Assembly (NCBI GenBank): GCA_027488335.1
Contig: JAIYBU010000025.1
Coordinates: 1 to 50,555 of the forward strand
Length of the DNA stretch: 50,555 nucleotides
Reading direction: 5' to 3'
From: Cytophagaceae bacterium
GTDB taxonomy: Bacteria; Bacteroidota; Bacteroidia; Cytophagales; Spirosomataceae
Shown here: in pieces, positions 49,272 through 50,555 of the stretch
Numbering within the stretch: position 1 is the first letter of the stretch
How the letters are laid out: every line of letters begins with the position of its first letter
Translations under genes and position numbers: made by a program
Notes under the pieces: generated by a model
The model's input: the letters and a program-made list of their open reading frames with translations, nothing else
What the model was told of the DNA's origin: nothing
The model's database searches: none

Positions 49272-49346
49272 AGACAAGAGATATTAGACAAGAGACAAAC
49301 GATTTTGATACACCGTTTTTACTCTTTTGTCTAATATCTCTTGTCT
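49272..49346. repeat. 20-bp perfect inverted repeat
   Basis: Arms at 49272-49291 (AGACAAGAGATATTAGACAA) and 49327-49346 with 35 bases between. The motif AGACAAGAGA is itself repeated in the left arm. It starts 8 bp after the Gfo/Idh/MocA stop codon; possibly a terminator-like or dispersed element. Confidence 0.75.
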
Positions 49347-49411
49347 TCTAAATCAAACCATTTTCCAAGTTTCAGCGTTATACGTATTCAAACAAAATCT
49401 ATCAAACACAA

Positions 49412-50242
49412 ATGAAAAAAATCGTTTTACTATTCTCTCTTTTTGTATCAATGGGAGTAATGGCACAGGGTATTAAAACACCTGCTCCGAGTCCCACACA
49501 AACTATTAAGCAAGACTTTGCACTTTCATCAATCGAAGTAAATTACTCTCGTCCGTTGGCTAAAGGTCGTAAGATTTTTGGTGATTTAGTACCTTTCGGT
49601 GCTATGTGGAGAACAGGTGCTAATGGTGCAACTAAAGTAACTTTCGGCGAAGACGTGAAAGTGGGTGGCGTTGCCGTAAAAGCAGGTTCGTATGCCCTTT
49701 ATTCAATTCCAAATGTAGGCGAGTGGGAAATTATCTTGAATAAAGGCGTAAATAACGGTGGTTTGAGTGGCTATAAAAAAGAAGAAGATGTGGCTCGTTT
49801 CAAAGTAAAATCAATGACTTTACCGATGAATATTGAATCATTCACGATTATCATCGGTGATGTGATGGCTGCATCGGCAAATATCCAAATTTTGTGGGAA
49901 AACACAGCTGTAAGTATTCCAGTAGAAGCGGATATTGATAGCAAAATCATGAAGTCAATTGATGCCGCCATGAATGTTGATAGTCGTCCGTATTTTGCAG
50001 CAGCCAGCTACTATTTCGATAACGGCAAAGATATGTCAAAAGCATTAGAATGGGTAAACAAAGCCATTGATGCTCAACCAAGTGCGTATTGGATGGTGCA
50101 TTTAAAAGCAAAAATCCAAGCTAAAATGGGAGATAAAGCGGGTGCAAAAGCAACAGCCCAAAAAGGAATTGAGTTAGCCAAAGCAGGTGGAAATGCTGAC
50201 TATGTAGCATTAAACGAAAAATTGATTGCTACTTTGAAGTAA
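49412..50242 (+). CDS. DUF2911 family exported protein
   Basis: A 276-residue protein with a signal peptide (MKKIVLLFSLFVSMGVMAQ). Residues about 35-175 are DUF2911: YSRPLAKGRKIFGDLVPFGAMWRTGANGAT and GSYALYSIPNVGEWEIILNK are its signature. Residues about 185-276 form TPR-like helices (MSKALEWVNKAIDAQPSAYWM). Function unknown; widespread in Bacteroidota. Followed by a clear terminator. Confidence 0.92.
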   Translation: MKKIVLLFSLFVSMGVMAQGIKTPAPSPTQTIKQDFALSSIEVNYSRPLAKGRKIFGDLVPFGAMWRTGANGATKVTFGEDVKVGGVAVKAGSYALYSIPNVGEWEIILNKGVNNGGLSGYKKEEDVARFKVKSMTLPMNIESFTIIIGDVMAASANIQILWENTAVSIPVEADIDSKIMKSIDAAMNVDSRPYFAAASYYFDNGKDMSKALEWVNKAIDAQPSAYWMVHLKAKIQAKMGDKAGAKATAQKGIELAKAGGNADYVALNEKLIATLK

Positions 50243-50269
50243 TCATTCTTCTATTTGAAATATACACAG

Positions 50270-50301
50270 AAGCTCTCTTTCGTCAGAAAGAGAGCTTTTT
50301 T
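50270..50301 (+). terminator. Terminator after the DUF2911 gene
   Basis: Perfect 12-bp stem AAGCTCTCTTTC (50270-50281) with its complement (50286-50297), loop GTCA, followed by TTTT. It begins 28 bp after the stop codon. Confidence 0.92.
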
Positions 50302-50357
50302 AATAATTTTTTTCTCGAAAAAAGAAAATTCGTTAAATAAAAATTATCCAAAAAAAG

Positions 50358-50388
50358 TTGATGTAGCAAATAATTTATCCTAATTTTG
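50358..50388 (+). promoter_or_regulatory. Promoter of ahcY
   Basis: TTG at 50358-50360 and TAATTTTG at 50381-50388 with 20 bases between: both elements of the Bacteroidota housekeeping promoter. Leader of about 58 bases to the ATG at 50453; it is AT-rich with no riboswitch-like structure that I can see. Confidence 0.75.
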
Positions 50389-50452
50389 TTAAAAATTTAG
50401 AAAAACCAACTAAATTAATAATTTTAAAAGGATAAATTAACTTATATCAATA

Positions 50453-50555
50453 ATGTCAGCAGCAACAAAAACTTATCTCCCTTACAAGGTAAAAGACATC
50501 ACTCTTGCCGATTGGGGTCGCAAAGAAATTAAATTAGCAGAAGCCGAAATGCCAG
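50453..50555 (+). CDS. ahcY: S-adenosyl-L-homocysteine hydrolase (partial, 5' end)
   Basis: The first 34 codons read [20 protein letters not shown] then [14 protein letters not shown], and the window ends. The segment [24 protein letters not shown] is the conserved N-terminus of AhcY, which splits S-adenosylhomocysteine to adenosine and homocysteine. The remainder lies outside the window. Confidence 0.93.
   Translation, partial: MSAATKTYLPYKVKDITLADWGRKEIKLAEAEMP

Noticed and set aside
50389..50452. SAM or SAH riboswitch before ahcY
   Set aside because: The leader is about 58 AT-rich bases without the paired elements such riboswitches need.

Overview
The window is ordinary chromosomal DNA of an AT-rich Bacteroidota, most likely order Cytophagales (Spirosomaceae-like); the genus cannot be fixed from the sequence alone. 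Grounds: PorU and PorV of the type IX secretion system, the Bacteroidota -7 promoter element TAnnTTTG in front of many genes, a YpdA-type (bacillithiol) reductase, caa3-type oxidase genes with Sco and DUF420 neighbours, RprX/FtsL-style short division proteins, and many dispersed palindromic intergenic repeats. No rRNA, tRNA, CRISPR array, prophage or intact insertion sequence was seen.

Layout. 1-4400: terminal-oxidase assembly operon (heme O synthase, two COX3 paralogues, COX4, Sco, DUF420, and a small CxxC membrane protein) closed by a strong terminator. 4400-7500: a gene-poor patch with an FG-GAP/VCBS lipoprotein, a conspicuous 22-bp palindrome beside its promoter, and a decayed RAYT-type Y1 transposase. 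7500-14900: DUF5916 outer-membrane protein, glycerophosphodiesterase, GH3-family enzyme, FAH-family hydrolase and an S41 peptidase. 14900-21800 (minus): porV, porU, a SprT-like protease, ruvX and mazG. 21900-26000: two thioredoxin-fold proteins, purU, and a PorE-like WD40/OmpA protein. 26100-30000: heptose kinase, a 36-residue membrane peptide with its own terminator, rsgA, and an ECF sigma factor with an atypical anti-sigma protein. 30000-35300: a P-loop kinase fused to a ParB-like domain, nadD, an RmlD-like reductase, cyclophilin, idi and a TlpA-like lipoprotein. 35300-39000: a shortened division cluster (rsmH, ftsL-like, ftsI). 39000-50555: GT87-like membrane transferase, YpdA, a DUF6624-like protein, rseP, DUF6702, a MarR regulator with a palindromic operator, two small exported proteins, a C-terminal processing peptidase, a Tat-exported Gfo/Idh/MocA oxidoreductase, DUF2911 and the start of ahcY.

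Functional themes are aerobic respiration with copper and heme delivery, envelope biogenesis and type IX secretion, periplasmic thiol chemistry, and housekeeping. The points most worth a second look are the kinase-ParB fusion, the unannotated 36-residue peptide with flanking regulatory repeats, the CxxC protein of the oxidase operon, the altered zinc site in the anti-sigma protein, the two promoter-proximal palindromes, and the cases where dispersed repeats have entered coding sequences (porU leader, GH3 tail, DUF6702 leader). Nothing in the window is clearly a new defence or biosynthetic system.
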